Source: Funiculus sociatus GB2-C1
Lineage (GTDB): Bacteria > Cyanobacteriota > Cyanobacteriia > Cyanobacteriales > FACHB-T130
Direction: 5' to 3'
Length of the DNA stretch: 64,000 nucleotides
Assembly (NCBI RefSeq): GCF_039962115.1
Contig: NZ_JAMPKJ010000001.1
Span: 1-64,000, forward strand
Positions within the stretch are counted from its first letter, which is position 1. Every line of letters starts with the position of its first letter. The translations under genes and the position numbers were made by a program. Of the stretch, positions 52,590-61,868 are shown in pieces. Below the pieces are notes generated by a model. It ran no database searches, had not been told where the DNA came from, and was given only the letters and a program-made list of their open reading frames with translations.

Positions 52590-53697
52590 TCAACCAGCCC
52601 CGTGCAATGAGTTCTGAAACGGGTAGTCCAGAATTTTCAGCTACTTCACTACTAATTCGTTTTACTCGGACAGGGGCATTGCTTTGACGCTCAAACCAAT
52701 AGCCGATTGGTGAAGCCAAAAGGTAATTAATTAATTCAGGATGGTGAGAAATTAGTAACGTTTGAAGTTTTCTTTCGCTACAAAAATCGTAAAGCTCAAT
52801 AAGCCAGGGTTGAATTTCTGGCAATGCTAAGAAGTTTTCAGGTTCATCAATGCACAAGGTATAGTCTTCGGATTTGGTACCATGAATAAGTGTGTACAAA
52901 GCAACTAACGTTTTTTGTCCATCGGACAATTCTCCCAGGCGATATTCAATCGGTTTTGTGGTCGCTGCTCCTCCTGAAAAACGTAGTTTTAGCACCAAGT
53001 TTTGTTCGCTTACTCGCTCAAATCTAAAGTTTGTGAAGCCATCCAGTACATTTCTTAAAATATTTCCAATTTCAGCGACCTTGCCTTGATCTTCAGAAAG
53101 GTAGCGATACCAAGAAACAAAATTTTCTGCCTTACTGACCAAACGCATTTCTTCCTGGTTACTCTCATCAACCATCAAACTGGGAATGATTCGCACGATG
53201 ATAAATCGTGCCATCCGTTCTCTAAACCAAGTTAACTTTGTGTTATCCCTTATCGGCATTAAAGATGGCAGCATAGACTGAGACCAATCAAACGAGTATT
53301 TCGATCCCTCGGAATGATCGTCTCGATAGAGTTCAACGCTACCTAACTCAAATTTCAGTAAAAGCCGATTATCAAACCACAGACGCTCGTACTCAACGCG
53401 AATTTTATCCCGATATGGACCAATACCCAACTCATATTTGTAGCTGCCGCCATTACCTAAAATCTCTAGCTCAAAACGTTGAATTTGGGAGGTTTGCCAG
53501 CGGGTGCAGTCCACAGATTTGAAAATTCCCTCGACCTTACTATCACCACTGACAAATGCCTGAATTTTCTGCAATACTTCAAAAACAGTGGATTTACCTG
53601 CTCCGTTAGAACCTAGAAATAAATTAATGGCGTCAACATTAAGTTCAAAATTAACTAGGCAGCGAAAATTATCAATATATATACGTTTCAGCATCAA
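52576..53697 (-). CDS. OLD/RecF-like AAA ATPase
   Basis: A 373-residue ABC-type ATPase. Walker A GSNGAGKST is at 29-37, signature LSDGQKTLVALYTL near 250, Walker B and following YTLCIDEPENFLALPE near 273, and a switch His in LLISHHPELINYLL. This is the AAA_21 layout of overcoming-lysogenization-defect type proteins. It overlaps the TOPRIM-like gene by 14 bases. Pairs of this kind act as abortive-infection or toxin systems in other bacteria; the role here is inferred. Confidence 0.85.
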   Translation of the reverse strand: MMLKRIYIDNFRCLVNFELNVDAINLFLGSNGAGKSTVFEVLQKIQAFVSGDSKVEGIFKSVDCTRWQTSQIQRFELEILGNGGSYKYELGIGPYRDKIRVEYERLWFDNRLLLKFELGSVELYRDDHSEGSKYSFDWSQSMLPSLMPIRDNTKLTWFRERMARFIIVRIIPSLMVDESNQEEMRLVSKAENFVSWYRYLSEDQGKVAEIGNILRNVLDGFTNFRFERVSEQNLVLKLRFSGGAATTKPIEYRLGELSDGQKTLVALYTLIHGTKSEDYTLCIDEPENFLALPEIQPWLIELYDFCSERKLQTLLISHHPELINYLLASPIGYWFERQSNAPVRVKRISSEVAENSGLPVSELIARGWLNEPA

Positions 53698-54098
53698 TTT
53701 TTCTCAGTAAAAACTACTATAGACAAAGGTGTTTGATTCTTTTCTCCTCAATCCATCCTAATCGACAGAGTAATCAACTTGAACCGCAAGTGGGGTATCA
53801 AGTGGACTTGGGGAACGTTCACCCAGCTTCTCGTAGGAAAGGTGGGAGCGATCGCACTTACCCAACACTAAACAAGTGCGATCGCTACAGGTGCAATGAG
53901 GCAGTCAAACACTTGGTTAGATTTTTCCTAGATTGCGATCGCTTCCATCTGCTGAGAACTTTCTTTGAGCATTTGGGCGATCGCATTGTTGATGAAGGGA
54001 GAGCGATCGCATAGCATACCAGAAGCGATCGCTATAATTCCCTGCTTGAGAAAAAGAAACCGATCGCGACAAACCCGTGATCTAGAAGCAAAGACACA
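53698..54098. other. HIP1-rich intergenic region with dispersed repeat (copy 2)
   Basis: This 400-base gap has six GCGATCGC octamers within about 190 bases. It also has the second copy (53933-53984, inverted) of the 52-base repeat at 28072-28126. Apparent open frames on the plus strand are created by the HIP1 sites and show no domain. Confidence 0.6.
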
Positions 54099-54764
54099 TT
54101 ACCAGGGCAGCACCTCACCATTAGCGTGCCAAAAAGTACCTGTATTTTCCAGTGTCAACTCATCAATCCTCGCCAACAACCCCTTCACCGACTCCTCCGG
54201 CGTAATGCCACCAGATGTAAAATTCGTCATGCGGGTTTGAACTAAGCCTGGATGCAGAATTGCCACCGCGATCGCACGAGGTTTGAGATCGAGAGATAGC
54301 GACTTGCCAGCCATCGACAACGCCACCTTCGACATCCGGTAGCCATAGGAACTGCCAGAGGTATTATCTGCAATTGACCCCATCCGACTTGTCATCAAGG
54401 CGATTTTGGAGCCGGCTTTGAGAAGTGGCAATAGCGCGTGAGTGACACGTAAAGGCCCCAGAGCATTTACCTCAAACTGCTCTCGAATGCTCTCAAAATC
54501 TAAGTCTTCAAGGGTGACACGCTTGATAATTCCCGCATTGTTAATCAGGACATCAATGGTGGTATCACCCAGGCGATCGCGTAAAGAAGCAACCGAAGCC
54601 TCTGAGGTAATATCAACCCCTTCCTCAACCTGCACCCCTAGCTGCTTCAACTCCTCAGAAGCACTGCGACAGACGGCAATAACGCGATCGCCCCGCGCTT
54701 GCAGTTGACGGCAGTATTCATAACCAATGCCGCGATTAGCACCCGTAACCAGATAAGTTGCCAT
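54099..54764 (-). CDS. Short-chain dehydrogenase/reductase
   Basis: A 221-residue NAD(P)-dependent SDR. The cofactor site is TGANRGIGYEYCRQL; NNAG appears in VLINNAGIIKR; the catalytic Ser and YxxxK are in SSYGYRMSKVALSM. HPGLVQTRMTNF follows. It is last in a minus-strand group (MAPEG, DUF4336, SDR) with 20-35 base spacings. The group is divergent from an AraC regulator that may control it. Substrate unknown. Confidence 0.92.
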   Translation of the reverse strand: MATYLVTGANRGIGYEYCRQLQARGDRVIAVCRSASEELKQLGVQVEEGVDITSEASVASLRDRLGDTTIDVLINNAGIIKRVTLEDLDFESIREQFEVNALGPLRVTHALLPLLKAGSKIALMTSRMGSIADNTSGSSYGYRMSKVALSMAGKSLSLDLKPRAIAVAILHPGLVQTRMTNFTSGGITPEESVKGLLARIDELTLENTGTFWHANGEVLPW

Positions 54765-54783
54765 GCGAACTCCAATGTCTTGA

Positions 54784-55494
54784 TTAGAGAGACGTTCCTA
54801 GAAACCACTCATAGCCTACCTGAAACTGTCGCTTACCATCGTGTTCTATAATGCTGCCGTGTGCCACGATCGCTCGGTCAAAATCCCAGGTGAGAATCTG
54901 TTGAATGGACTGCTTTACCTGGTCTTTCTCCTGAGTTGCGATTTTTTCCAGTAATGATGGACGAAGTTGCTGGTAGCCACCGAGCAGTTTGGCAACTAAC
55001 TGTGCGGTGAGCGAACTGTTTCCATCAAAATGAAATGCCAGGTCGGTCACAATCAAAGTGCGACTTTTGGGATGGAAGAAAACCCATTCATTCAGAGGAG
55101 AGTATCCTTTGATATCCAGTGTGTTGAACCCTGTAACCATTGCAGCTTCAACGCCATCAAAAAGCTGGCTGGTGCGATCGCTAAGAATCCGGTCAATCAC
55201 TAAATCGGGGCGCTTCTGTTCTAAACCCGGTGTTGCCCAAAGTTCTGCATCAGGATAAATCTGCTTGAACTGGGCGACGAACAAGTGATGATACAAATTG
55301 GGAACAACGATGTAACCAACGTCTCCTAATTGATTCAATTGATGAATCAGTACCTCATCAATGCGAATTGGCGAGATGACCATTAATCTGTCATCGTTCA
55401 GACGAATCACCGTCATTCTCGTCCCAACTTCTAACCCAAAATATTTCAGCGGTTGTTCAGCAACCCAAATGTCGGTATCAATAGCTCTCAGCAT
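54784..55494 (-). CDS. DUF4336 protein (metallo-hydrolase-like)
   Basis: A 236-residue member of DUF4336. Typical blocks are IWVAEQPLKYFGLEVGTRMT, YIVVPNLYHHLF, LWATPGLEQKRPDL and TLIVTDLAFHF. The family resembles metallo-beta-lactamases with an altered metal site. No activity is assigned. It lies between MAPEG and SDR genes and is probably co-expressed with them. Confidence 0.85.
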   Translation of the reverse strand: MLRAIDTDIWVAEQPLKYFGLEVGTRMTVIRLNDDRLMVISPIRIDEVLIHQLNQLGDVGYIVVPNLYHHLFVAQFKQIYPDAELWATPGLEQKRPDLVIDRILSDRTSQLFDGVEAAMVTGFNTLDIKGYSPLNEWVFFHPKSRTLIVTDLAFHFDGNSSLTAQLVAKLLGGYQQLRPSLLEKIATQEKDQVKQSIQQILTWDFDRAIVAHGSIIEHDGKRQFQVGYEWFLGTSL

Positions 55495-55528
55495 TGTGAT
55501 GATTCAATTAGATTCGGTGGGTGAAGGA

Positions 55529-56032
55529 TTAGAATTGCCGCACGCTGTAGTAGAGACACGCCAAACTGCCGACGATATAAACTAACCAGGTGCCGAAAAA
55601 GCCAATCGCCCGTCCTGGTGACGGCCCATAGGTTTGGATTAATCCCCAAGCATGAGCAATCCGCGCCAGAATCAGCGTTGCACCCAGCAGCCACAGCAGC
55701 CCAGATGCCGCTTGCATCCACTCCAAGGCAATCAGAAATAATAAGCCGAGGGGTACGTACTCGGTGAAATTGCCATGCGCCCGGATTGTCCGTTGTAACA
55801 CGCCATCATCCACCTCTTTCCTGGCAACGGACTGTTGCGTCAGTTTCTCTACAAATGCTGCCCAGGCGTTGGGATGCTTCAAGTAATTGGGCTGTGAGGC
55901 AATTTCTGCGGGGGTCGCACCATGCCAAATGCGAGTCCGGGTACGTTCCATCGCCACCCGATAGGACAAACCTAGAGCCAGTAACCCGTGACAGCCAATG
56001 AAGAAGGTTGAAATCGGAATCAGTGCAGACAT
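55529..56032 (-). CDS. MAPEG-family membrane protein
   Basis: A 167-residue protein with four transmembrane helices (about 3-22, 88-106, 108-128, 142-162) and the MAPEG pattern around GNFTEYVPLGLLFLIALEWM then ARIAHAWGL. MAPEG proteins conjugate glutathione or modify lipophilic substrates. This is the first gene of the minus-strand group, 201 bases from the AraC start. Confidence 0.88.
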   Translation of the reverse strand: MSALIPISTFFIGCHGLLALGLSYRVAMERTRTRIWHGATPAEIASQPNYLKHPNAWAAFVEKLTQQSVARKEVDDGVLQRTIRAHGNFTEYVPLGLLFLIALEWMQAASGLLWLLGATLILARIAHAWGLIQTYGPSPGRAIGFFGTWLVYIVGSLACLYYSVRQF

Positions 56033-56233
56033 TGATACTCAACAATCGCAATTCTGGTACTGAGGTTATTTGATGTTGGCGATCGCAGTCTTTTAAATTC
56101 TTGCGGAATATCGCCATCAGCTTTTTGGGACAATCAATTTTGAGCGAATGTCACCGAAATTGGATCTAGATAGCAGGCTTCTTGAAGAAGCCGGGTATCT
56201 GAGTAGCAATTCAATGATCCATCGCCCCTGCCT

Positions 56234-57139
56234 ATGAATCTCTTGCAAGAGTTTCTGTTCAACCCAAGCGATCGCAAAATTCCCCTCGACCAGCCACCGA
56301 TGGAAACCTTACCGCAATGGGGACATTGGCTGGAAACGCCAGAGATGATGGTGGCAATCATCCCACCGGGACATCTGGAAGTGAATCTGCGATCGCCACT
56401 TCATCTGGTAGTCACCAGTTTTGGCGTAACTCGTGGAGTTGCTGCCTTTGATAGCGATCGCCTGCGACCTTACGAAGCCCTGCCGGGAGGATTTGATATT
56501 GTGCCTCAAGGCAGCACTTACCGTTCTGTCGAAGATGCCTCCTGTTTTGTGGTGTTTGCGTATTCGCAAGCGTTCCTGTCGCGCACAGCGGCAGATGAGC
56601 AAAGAGTTGAGTTACTGCCGGGGCAGATTCCAAAGACGCATTGGGGTTTAAGTACAGCGATCGCGATACAGGAGTTTTTTAACAGCGGACAGGTTGGTGG
56701 TGCGTTCTACCTAGAATCCGTGGCAACGGCAGTCCTAGGTCAAATGATCTACCGGAGATCGAATCGCGCTAGACAATTCAAACGTCCGCCAGAATTTTTG
56801 TCACCCAAGCTATTAAAAACTAGCCTGGAATATATCCAGGCACACCTGTCACAGGAATTGAACCTGAGCCATATTGCTGCGGCGGCGGGGTTTAGCCCGT
56901 ACCATTTTGCACGGGCATTCAAAGCAGCCACGGGGCTGTCACCCTATCAATACGTCCTGCGGTGTCGGTTGAAATATGCCCAGAAACTTTTGCATGACCC
57001 AACCCGCAGGCTAGCTGAAGTTGCAGTGGAAGCGGGATTTGGCAACCAGAGTCACATGACCAGCGTGTTTCGGAGAATGTTGCAGACAACCCCAAGACGT
57101 TACCAACAGGAGAAGGGGCTACAGCTACCCATTCTCTGA
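56234..57139 (+). CDS. AraC-family transcriptional regulator
   Basis: A 301-residue regulator. The N-terminal sensor part (about 1-190) is not a recognised ligand domain. The C-terminal 100 residues hold the double HTH: LNLSHIAAAAGFSPYHFARA then GLSPYQYVLRCRL and VAVEAGFGNQSHMTSVFRRM. It is divergent from the MAPEG/DUF4336/SDR group. The simplest reading is local control of those genes, perhaps in response to a small electrophile. Confidence 0.9.
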   Translation: MNLLQEFLFNPSDRKIPLDQPPMETLPQWGHWLETPEMMVAIIPPGHLEVNLRSPLHLVVTSFGVTRGVAAFDSDRLRPYEALPGGFDIVPQGSTYRSVEDASCFVVFAYSQAFLSRTAADEQRVELLPGQIPKTHWGLSTAIAIQEFFNSGQVGGAFYLESVATAVLGQMIYRRSNRARQFKRPPEFLSPKLLKTSLEYIQAHLSQELNLSHIAAAAGFSPYHFARAFKAATGLSPYQYVLRCRLKYAQKLLHDPTRRLAEVAVEAGFGNQSHMTSVFRRMLQTTPRRYQQEKGLQLPIL

Positions 57140-57179
57140 CAATGCCAGCATTACTGATGACGGCGGCTGTATAGGGTCG

Positions 57180-59090
57180 TTAGGTCGAGGATGGCTTGTA
57201 GCCCAGCATTCGGAAGTAAAGTCCTTGTTGGGACAGAAGTTCGTCATGGGTGCCTTCCTCGACGACCTCGCCCTCTTGCATGACAAAAATGCGATCGCAG
57301 TCTACGGCGGTTTCGAGTCGGTGCGTCACTAAGATAATCGTTCTTTTGCGACGCAGACGCTGGAGGGTTTCTATTACCCACTGCTCGTGCTTCAAATCCA
57401 GCGAACTCGTCGGTTCGTCGAGGATGAGTATTGGAGCCTTAGTAGCTAGCGCCCGCGCGATCGCTAGACGCTGCCGTTGTCCGCCCGATAGGTTTTGTCC
57501 GCCCTCACTAAGTAGGGTATCGTACTGATCCGGCAAGGCTTCGATGAACTCAGCCGCCCCGGATTCCACCGCCGCCTCCCGAATCTCGTTCAAGGTCGCG
57601 TCCGCGCAGCCGTAGGCAATATTCTCCGCAATCGTTCCGGGGAAAAGTGGGCTGCCTTGCGTCACCAGCGCCATGTGTTTGCGGACATCGGCAACCTTAA
57701 GCGTGCGGATGTCGAAACCGTCGAGTTGAACGCTCCCGTGTGTCGGGTCGTAGAAGCGTGGCAAGAGGTTGAGCAGCGTGCTTTTTCCCGTCCCGCTAGG
57801 CCCCAAAAACGCCACCATCTGACCCGGTTCGATAGTCGCATCGATTTCCCGTAACACGGGTCGCTCAGAGATGTACTCAAAGCTTACGTCGGCAAGGGTT
57901 AGAGTGCGGGGATGGACGGGAAACGATCGCGCGTCAGGCTCGTCGGTTATGGCAGGCGGCTCGTCAATGATTGTAAAGACGCGATCGCATGAAGCTACAA
58001 ACGTCTGGATCTTGGTAGTGAACCCCAACACCCAACCGATTGGGTCCCAGAACTGATTAAGGTACGCCAAGAATACGATCAGATCGCCGAGGGTCAGGCC
58101 GTTCGGCACCTGGCGCAAAAACTGGTCGCGATAGACCAGATACCCGCCATAGCCGAAGATTACCCCGCTTCCCAGAGCAAAGACTACCTGAACCGCGAGC
58201 GGATAGAGGTTCTCCTGCCAATGGAGTCGCATGGCGGCACCGACGCTGCGATCGACCATCCGTGCGAAGCGCCGCGACTCTGTCGCTTCTCGACGGAAAG
58301 ACTGGATCAGTCCAATCAACTCTATCGCTTGCTGCATGGTTGAGGTCATGACTGCATCGGTCTGCTTCGACTCAAACGCTCGACGCCTAATCCTTCCCTC
58401 GAAGTACCAATTCGCCAGTAGCAGAAGCGGCGTGAATGAAAGTGCGAACACAGTGAGAAGGACGTGGCGCGACAGCATGATCCAGATCATCGCCGTCAGC
58501 GTCACCGATGCGGCGGTAGAGCCGATGAGCGTATCGATCACCCCCCAAGGGCCGAGGCTGTCGTAGCTCAACCGATAGATTGCGTCACCTTGCGATCGCG
58601 AACCGTGCCAGCCTAGACTCAGCGCCTGCATTTTGTCGTATAATTCGGTGCGAACCCGCAAGGTGCCGTTGTACTGGATGCGGTAGTTCAACATCTTACG
58701 AAGCATGAAGACGGTATCGCTCATGATCCTGATGATCGTCGCGACGAACGCCATTCCGAAAATTCGGTTCAGCTTGCCTTCGCCGAACGGGGCAAGAAAC
58801 AGCGTATGAACCCAGTTGGGTTTCGGGGTTGGTGAGAGAACCGTATCAACTAGAATCGCCATAGGCCAAGCGTTGAGAAGGTTGAAAAGCACCGATGCCC
58901 CGATCAAAAATAAGAGCGTGACGATCAGCCAGAAGTCCTTGCGGAAGTAGGAAATAGACCGGAGGACGATCCGCAGCAACCAATGTTGGTTGATTGAAGG
59001 CACCACCATTTTTGGTGAATTTTTAGGGGTTTTTAAACGTGCTTTGAGTGGAAAAGTCATGAATGTGCTGGGTGACTCTAAGCAGGACAA
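57180..59090 (-). CDS. ABC exporter, MsbA-like fused permease/ATPase
   Basis: A half-transporter of up to 636 residues. Six transmembrane helices lie in about 50-340, including FWLIVTLLFLIGASVLFNLL. The ATPase has Walker A GPSGTGKSTLLNLLPRFYD, signature LSGGQRQRLAIARALA and Walker B ILILDEPTSSLDL. A later start at Met11 (ATG 59060) is equally possible. It is the lipid- or drug-export class and works as a homodimer. The coding sequence looks more GC-rich than its neighbours, hinting at separate origin. The last gene of the AraC region is convergent with it. Confidence 0.9.
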   Translation of the reverse strand: MSCLESPSTFMTFPLKARLKTPKNSPKMVVPSINQHWLLRIVLRSISYFRKDFWLIVTLLFLIGASVLFNLLNAWPMAILVDTVLSPTPKPNWVHTLFLAPFGEGKLNRIFGMAFVATIIRIMSDTVFMLRKMLNYRIQYNGTLRVRTELYDKMQALSLGWHGSRSQGDAIYRLSYDSLGPWGVIDTLIGSTAASVTLTAMIWIMLSRHVLLTVFALSFTPLLLLANWYFEGRIRRRAFESKQTDAVMTSTMQQAIELIGLIQSFRREATESRRFARMVDRSVGAAMRLHWQENLYPLAVQVVFALGSGVIFGYGGYLVYRDQFLRQVPNGLTLGDLIVFLAYLNQFWDPIGWVLGFTTKIQTFVASCDRVFTIIDEPPAITDEPDARSFPVHPRTLTLADVSFEYISERPVLREIDATIEPGQMVAFLGPSGTGKSTLLNLLPRFYDPTHGSVQLDGFDIRTLKVADVRKHMALVTQGSPLFPGTIAENIAYGCADATLNEIREAAVESGAAEFIEALPDQYDTLLSEGGQNLSGGQRQRLAIARALATKAPILILDEPTSSLDLKHEQWVIETLQRLRRKRTIILVTHRLETAVDCDRIFVMQEGEVVEEGTHDELLSQQGLYFRMLGYKPSST

Positions 59091-59250
59091 TGCACCAATT
59101 GGGTGATGTCAGAGGACTGGGGAGGTCAGGAATCTACTTTGGGTTTTCACTCCTGTCCAAAAATCCTCAATCGAACCTCTGTAATATCCCCTGATCAACA
59201 GGACATTTTTGTAGTTAGGTGTAAGAAGTTAATTAAAAGTTATCAAGCTG
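59091..59250. other. Intergenic, no gene seen
   Basis: Upstream of the ABC exporter, before the IS remnant, no open frame with a recognisable domain or strong signal is visible. Confidence 0.4.
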
Positions 59251-59337
59251 GTGGTGCTGCGACAAAAAGAGCGTAAGGGGTTTGTCTTGTTGCCCAAGCG
59301 ATGGGTGGTAGAACTGACTGATGTGTTGACCCCTTGA
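59251..59337 (+). pseudogene. IS5-type transposase C-terminal remnant
   Basis: The frame reads VVLRQKERKGFVLLPKRWVV then E and a stop. This is the C-terminal DDE block (KGFxxLPRRWVVERTFAWL) of IS5-like transposases, with the last part lost. Confidence 0.6.
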
Positions 59338-59419
59338 CCATTTCAACCCGTTTTAACGGGTTTGAGCTTTGAGCCGGAACTTTAGTTCGCTGCAAGGTGC
59401 AATTGAAGCTTACATAATT

Positions 59420-59509
59420 GACGTTGCTGAATATGGGAATGATTTTCCAAAATTTAGAACGAGCCTTCGATGTTCCAGCGCTCGCTTCATATCTACATTC
59501 AGTAACACC
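59420..59509 (+). mobile_element. MITE-like element, left copy
   Basis: About 90 bases with terminal inverted repeats (GACGTTGCTGAAT ... ATTCAGTAACACC). The internal part GAATGATTTTCC / AAATTTAGAACGAGCC / TTCGATGTTCCAGCG is nearly the reverse complement of the element at 60447-60539. No coding capacity. It is probably mobilised in trans by a full-length IS. Confidence 0.7.
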
Positions 59510-59601
59510 GATAATTCCAACCCAGTTATGATTGAATTGTTTCTATCCTCTGTATCAAGACATTATATACTTGTTGAAACATTTAGATAAGGTACAAGAC
59601 T

Positions 59602-60438
59602 GTGAATGAGAAATTTGCAGAGGTAGTCACCCAGTGTAGAAAACCGACTATCGAATTACTTAGGAAAGTGCTTTCAGCTAGACAAGGATTCTCTGAAATT
59701 GAAAGTAACTTCATTACATACATGGCTGGATTTTCTCATCATGAAATTGCAGAAAGTTTATTTTCGGATTTCAATTTATCTTTCTTAAAAGGAACTTCGA
59801 TATTTTTTGATAAAGAAAATAATAAGTTTCACTTCAAAATATTATTAAACGACCAAAATCATTACTGTAGTAAGTTACATATGGGAAGGATAGAGCGTGA
59901 TTACAACTCTCCAATGTTTTGGAGTAAAATGGAATTCAGAGATAAAGATGGTTTATATATTGATAGCCTTGGAAAGCAGCTACGCGGATGTTCTGGAGAA
60001 CAGGTCAGAGCGTACATCGCACAAGGAACATCAGGTATATCTGAAAATGTGGTGTCTTATCAAAGAGATTTGCAAGGTTATTGCGTAGTTACTCATTTCG
60101 TTAGAGCGGCTGAACCTAATACGGATATCAATGTGAAAACTGTTTTTAGCAGAGTCACAGCGTGCATTTTTGTAAACACCTCCGAAAAATCTTTCTATAA
60201 TCTGTCACTTTATCAATTTCAACACCGAACCGAGCTATACCCGTTACTAAAAAGTATATATTGGTATGTCATAGATGCCATACCGCCTGAAAAAGTTATA
60301 GATTTCCTACACAAAATTAAAGCCGATTTCAAGCTCATGCAATATGCAGGTACAAAGCATGACTATCTTCAAGAAGTACTACCTGAGATTGAGCTGATGG
60401 TACTAGAGCGATGCAATCAACTTTTGAGAACTCCTTAA
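59602..60438 (+). CDS. Unknown protein between two inverted MITEs
   Basis: A 278-residue soluble protein (GTG or ATG at 59602) with no family I can name. Visible blocks are FLKGTSIFFDKENNKFHFKI, MGRIERDYNSPMFWSKMEF, GEQVRAYIAQGTSGISENVV and a helical C-terminus. Several Lys/Asp/Asn-rich loops give a low-GC composition unlike the genes on both sides, and there are no HIP1 sites. The position between inverted repeats suggests a transferred cassette. Function unknown. Confidence 0.65.
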   Translation: MNEKFAEVVTQCRKPTIELLRKVLSARQGFSEIESNFITYMAGFSHHEIAESLFSDFNLSFLKGTSIFFDKENNKFHFKILLNDQNHYCSKLHMGRIERDYNSPMFWSKMEFRDKDGLYIDSLGKQLRGCSGEQVRAYIAQGTSGISENVVSYQRDLQGYCVVTHFVRAAEPNTDINVKTVFSRVTACIFVNTSEKSFYNLSLYQFQHRTELYPLLKSIYWYVIDAIPPEKVIDFLHKIKADFKLMQYAGTKHDYLQEVLPEIELMVLERCNQLLRTP

Positions 60439-60446
60439 AGAGGAAA

Positions 60447-60539
60447 TGGCGTTGCTGAGTGCAGGTATAAAGCTATCGCTAGAACCTCGAAGGCTCGTTC
60501 TAAATTTTAGGAAATCATACCCGTATTCAGCAACGCCAC
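60447..60539 (-). mobile_element. MITE-like element, right copy (inverted)
   Basis: 93 bases ending in TGGCGTTGCTGA and TCAGCAACGCCA. In reverse complement it aligns with 59420-59509 along its full length, including the shared AAATTTAGAACGAGCC core. It starts 9 bases past the stop of the unknown gene. Confidence 0.75.
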
Positions 60540-60737
60540 ATAATTCACTCCTGCCAGTTCAAAAAAGCATCAATCAATTAGGTGAATAAACTGGGTGATG
60601 TGCAGCACATAACTTTGTTAAGGTCGGGTTGTTGTAACTGTTATGACAGAAACATTGGCGGATACAACTGCCGTCTTATTGGATTGTATCGGCTAGTAAT
60701 AGAGTTGTTGTCCTACTAGAGCTACATACCTATCTAT

Positions 60738-61868
60738 ATGAAAAATCTCAACCAGTTGTCTTGGAAAAACGCAATCGCTCTGGCTGTTATGGCAACAATT
60801 GCCACTGGCGCGATTGCGCGGAGCGCAGCGCTCGAAGCGATCGCTAAACTCCCATCAACAGCCCAATCCTCAATCCAACCCAACTCAACAACACCAACAG
60901 CCTCTAACTCCAAAAAAGACTTTGAGCAAATCTACAATTTAAGCGGGCATCAATACGATGTTACTTTCCTGGCCTTCAATCCGAATAGTCAAATCCTGGT
61001 CAGCCATAGCGCTGGTAAGGCAATCAAGCTGTGGAACCTCAAGACAGGTAAGCTGCTGCGTACCCTGAATGAAAACGTATATGCCGCAGGTGTTGTTGCA
61101 ATTACTCCCGATGCCCAAACCTTGGTGACTGTTGACCATAAGGCACAGGCTAATGGCAAAACGATTAAGGTGTGGAACCTGAAAACTAATAAACTTCTCC
61201 GCACCTTGAACGGTCATTCACAACCAGTCAATCACCTTGAAATTAGTGCCGATGGGCAAACTTTAGTCAGTGCTAGTAATGACAAGAAAGTGTTGGTGTG
61301 GAACCTGAAAACAGGCAAACGCCTACAGACCATCAATCCCCAATCAACGCCGATTCTGGCGATTGCCCTCAGCCCAAACGGTCAGCTGCTTGCGACTGGT
61401 GGTGGAGAGAGTGTGGATCAAAATACCAGTAAGGACACCAGCATTCAGCTATGGGATATCAAGACGGGAAAACTGCTGGGTACTCTCGAAGGACAGACTA
61501 GCCCAATTAGTTCCATTGCGATCGCTCCCGATGGGCAGACGCTTGTCAGTGTTGCAGATTCCATCAAGATATGGAACCTGAGAACAAAGCAGCTTCTCCA
61601 CACATTACCTGGAGGTTCCGCTTCCATTTCAATTAGCCAGGATGGGCAGAAGCTGGTTACGGCTGCTTGGGATCATTCAGTCAAATTGTGGAATTTGCGG
61701 ACTGGAACGTTAGTTAAAACCTTGTTTGAGCCTTCCATTAACGACCAACACGTTGGTCGCATATACTCAACCAGCATTGCCTTTAGCCCGGATGGCAAAA
61801 AGATTGCCATCGGTTCTGGGGGTGTTTTGTCCACTTTTGGAATCAGTGTTTTGCGCGGGTCTTTTTGA
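60738..61868 (+). CDS. Exported WD40 beta-propeller protein
   Basis: A 376-residue paralogue of 28292-29455. The signal sequence ends near Ala residue 30; a HIP1-linked short repeat (60809-60845) encodes ARSAALEAIAK just after it. The propeller blade ends are IKLWNLKTGKLLRTL, IKVWNLKTNKLLRTL, VLVWNLKTGKRLQTI, IQLWDIKTGKLLGTL, IKIWNLRTKQLLHTL and VKLWNLRTGTLVKTL. Likely a periplasmic binding scaffold. Confidence 0.88.
   Translation: MKNLNQLSWKNAIALAVMATIATGAIARSAALEAIAKLPSTAQSSIQPNSTTPTASNSKKDFEQIYNLSGHQYDVTFLAFNPNSQILVSHSAGKAIKLWNLKTGKLLRTLNENVYAAGVVAITPDAQTLVTVDHKAQANGKTIKVWNLKTNKLLRTLNGHSQPVNHLEISADGQTLVSASNDKKVLVWNLKTGKRLQTINPQSTPILAIALSPNGQLLATGGGESVDQNTSKDTSIQLWDIKTGKLLGTLEGQTSPISSIAIAPDGQTLVSVADSIKIWNLRTKQLLHTLPGGSASISISQDGQKLVTAAWDHSVKLWNLRTGTLVKTLFEPSINDQHVGRIYSTSIAFSPDGKKIAIGSGGVLSTFGISVLRGSF

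Noticed and set aside
53733-54240. Two plus-strand frames between the ATPase and SDR genes
   Set aside because: They are made open by repeated HIP1 octamers and read as no known protein; one overlaps the SDR 3' end.
59369-59590. 73-residue plus-strand frame
   Set aside because: It runs through the left MITE-like element, so its sequence is that of the repeat and not of a gene.
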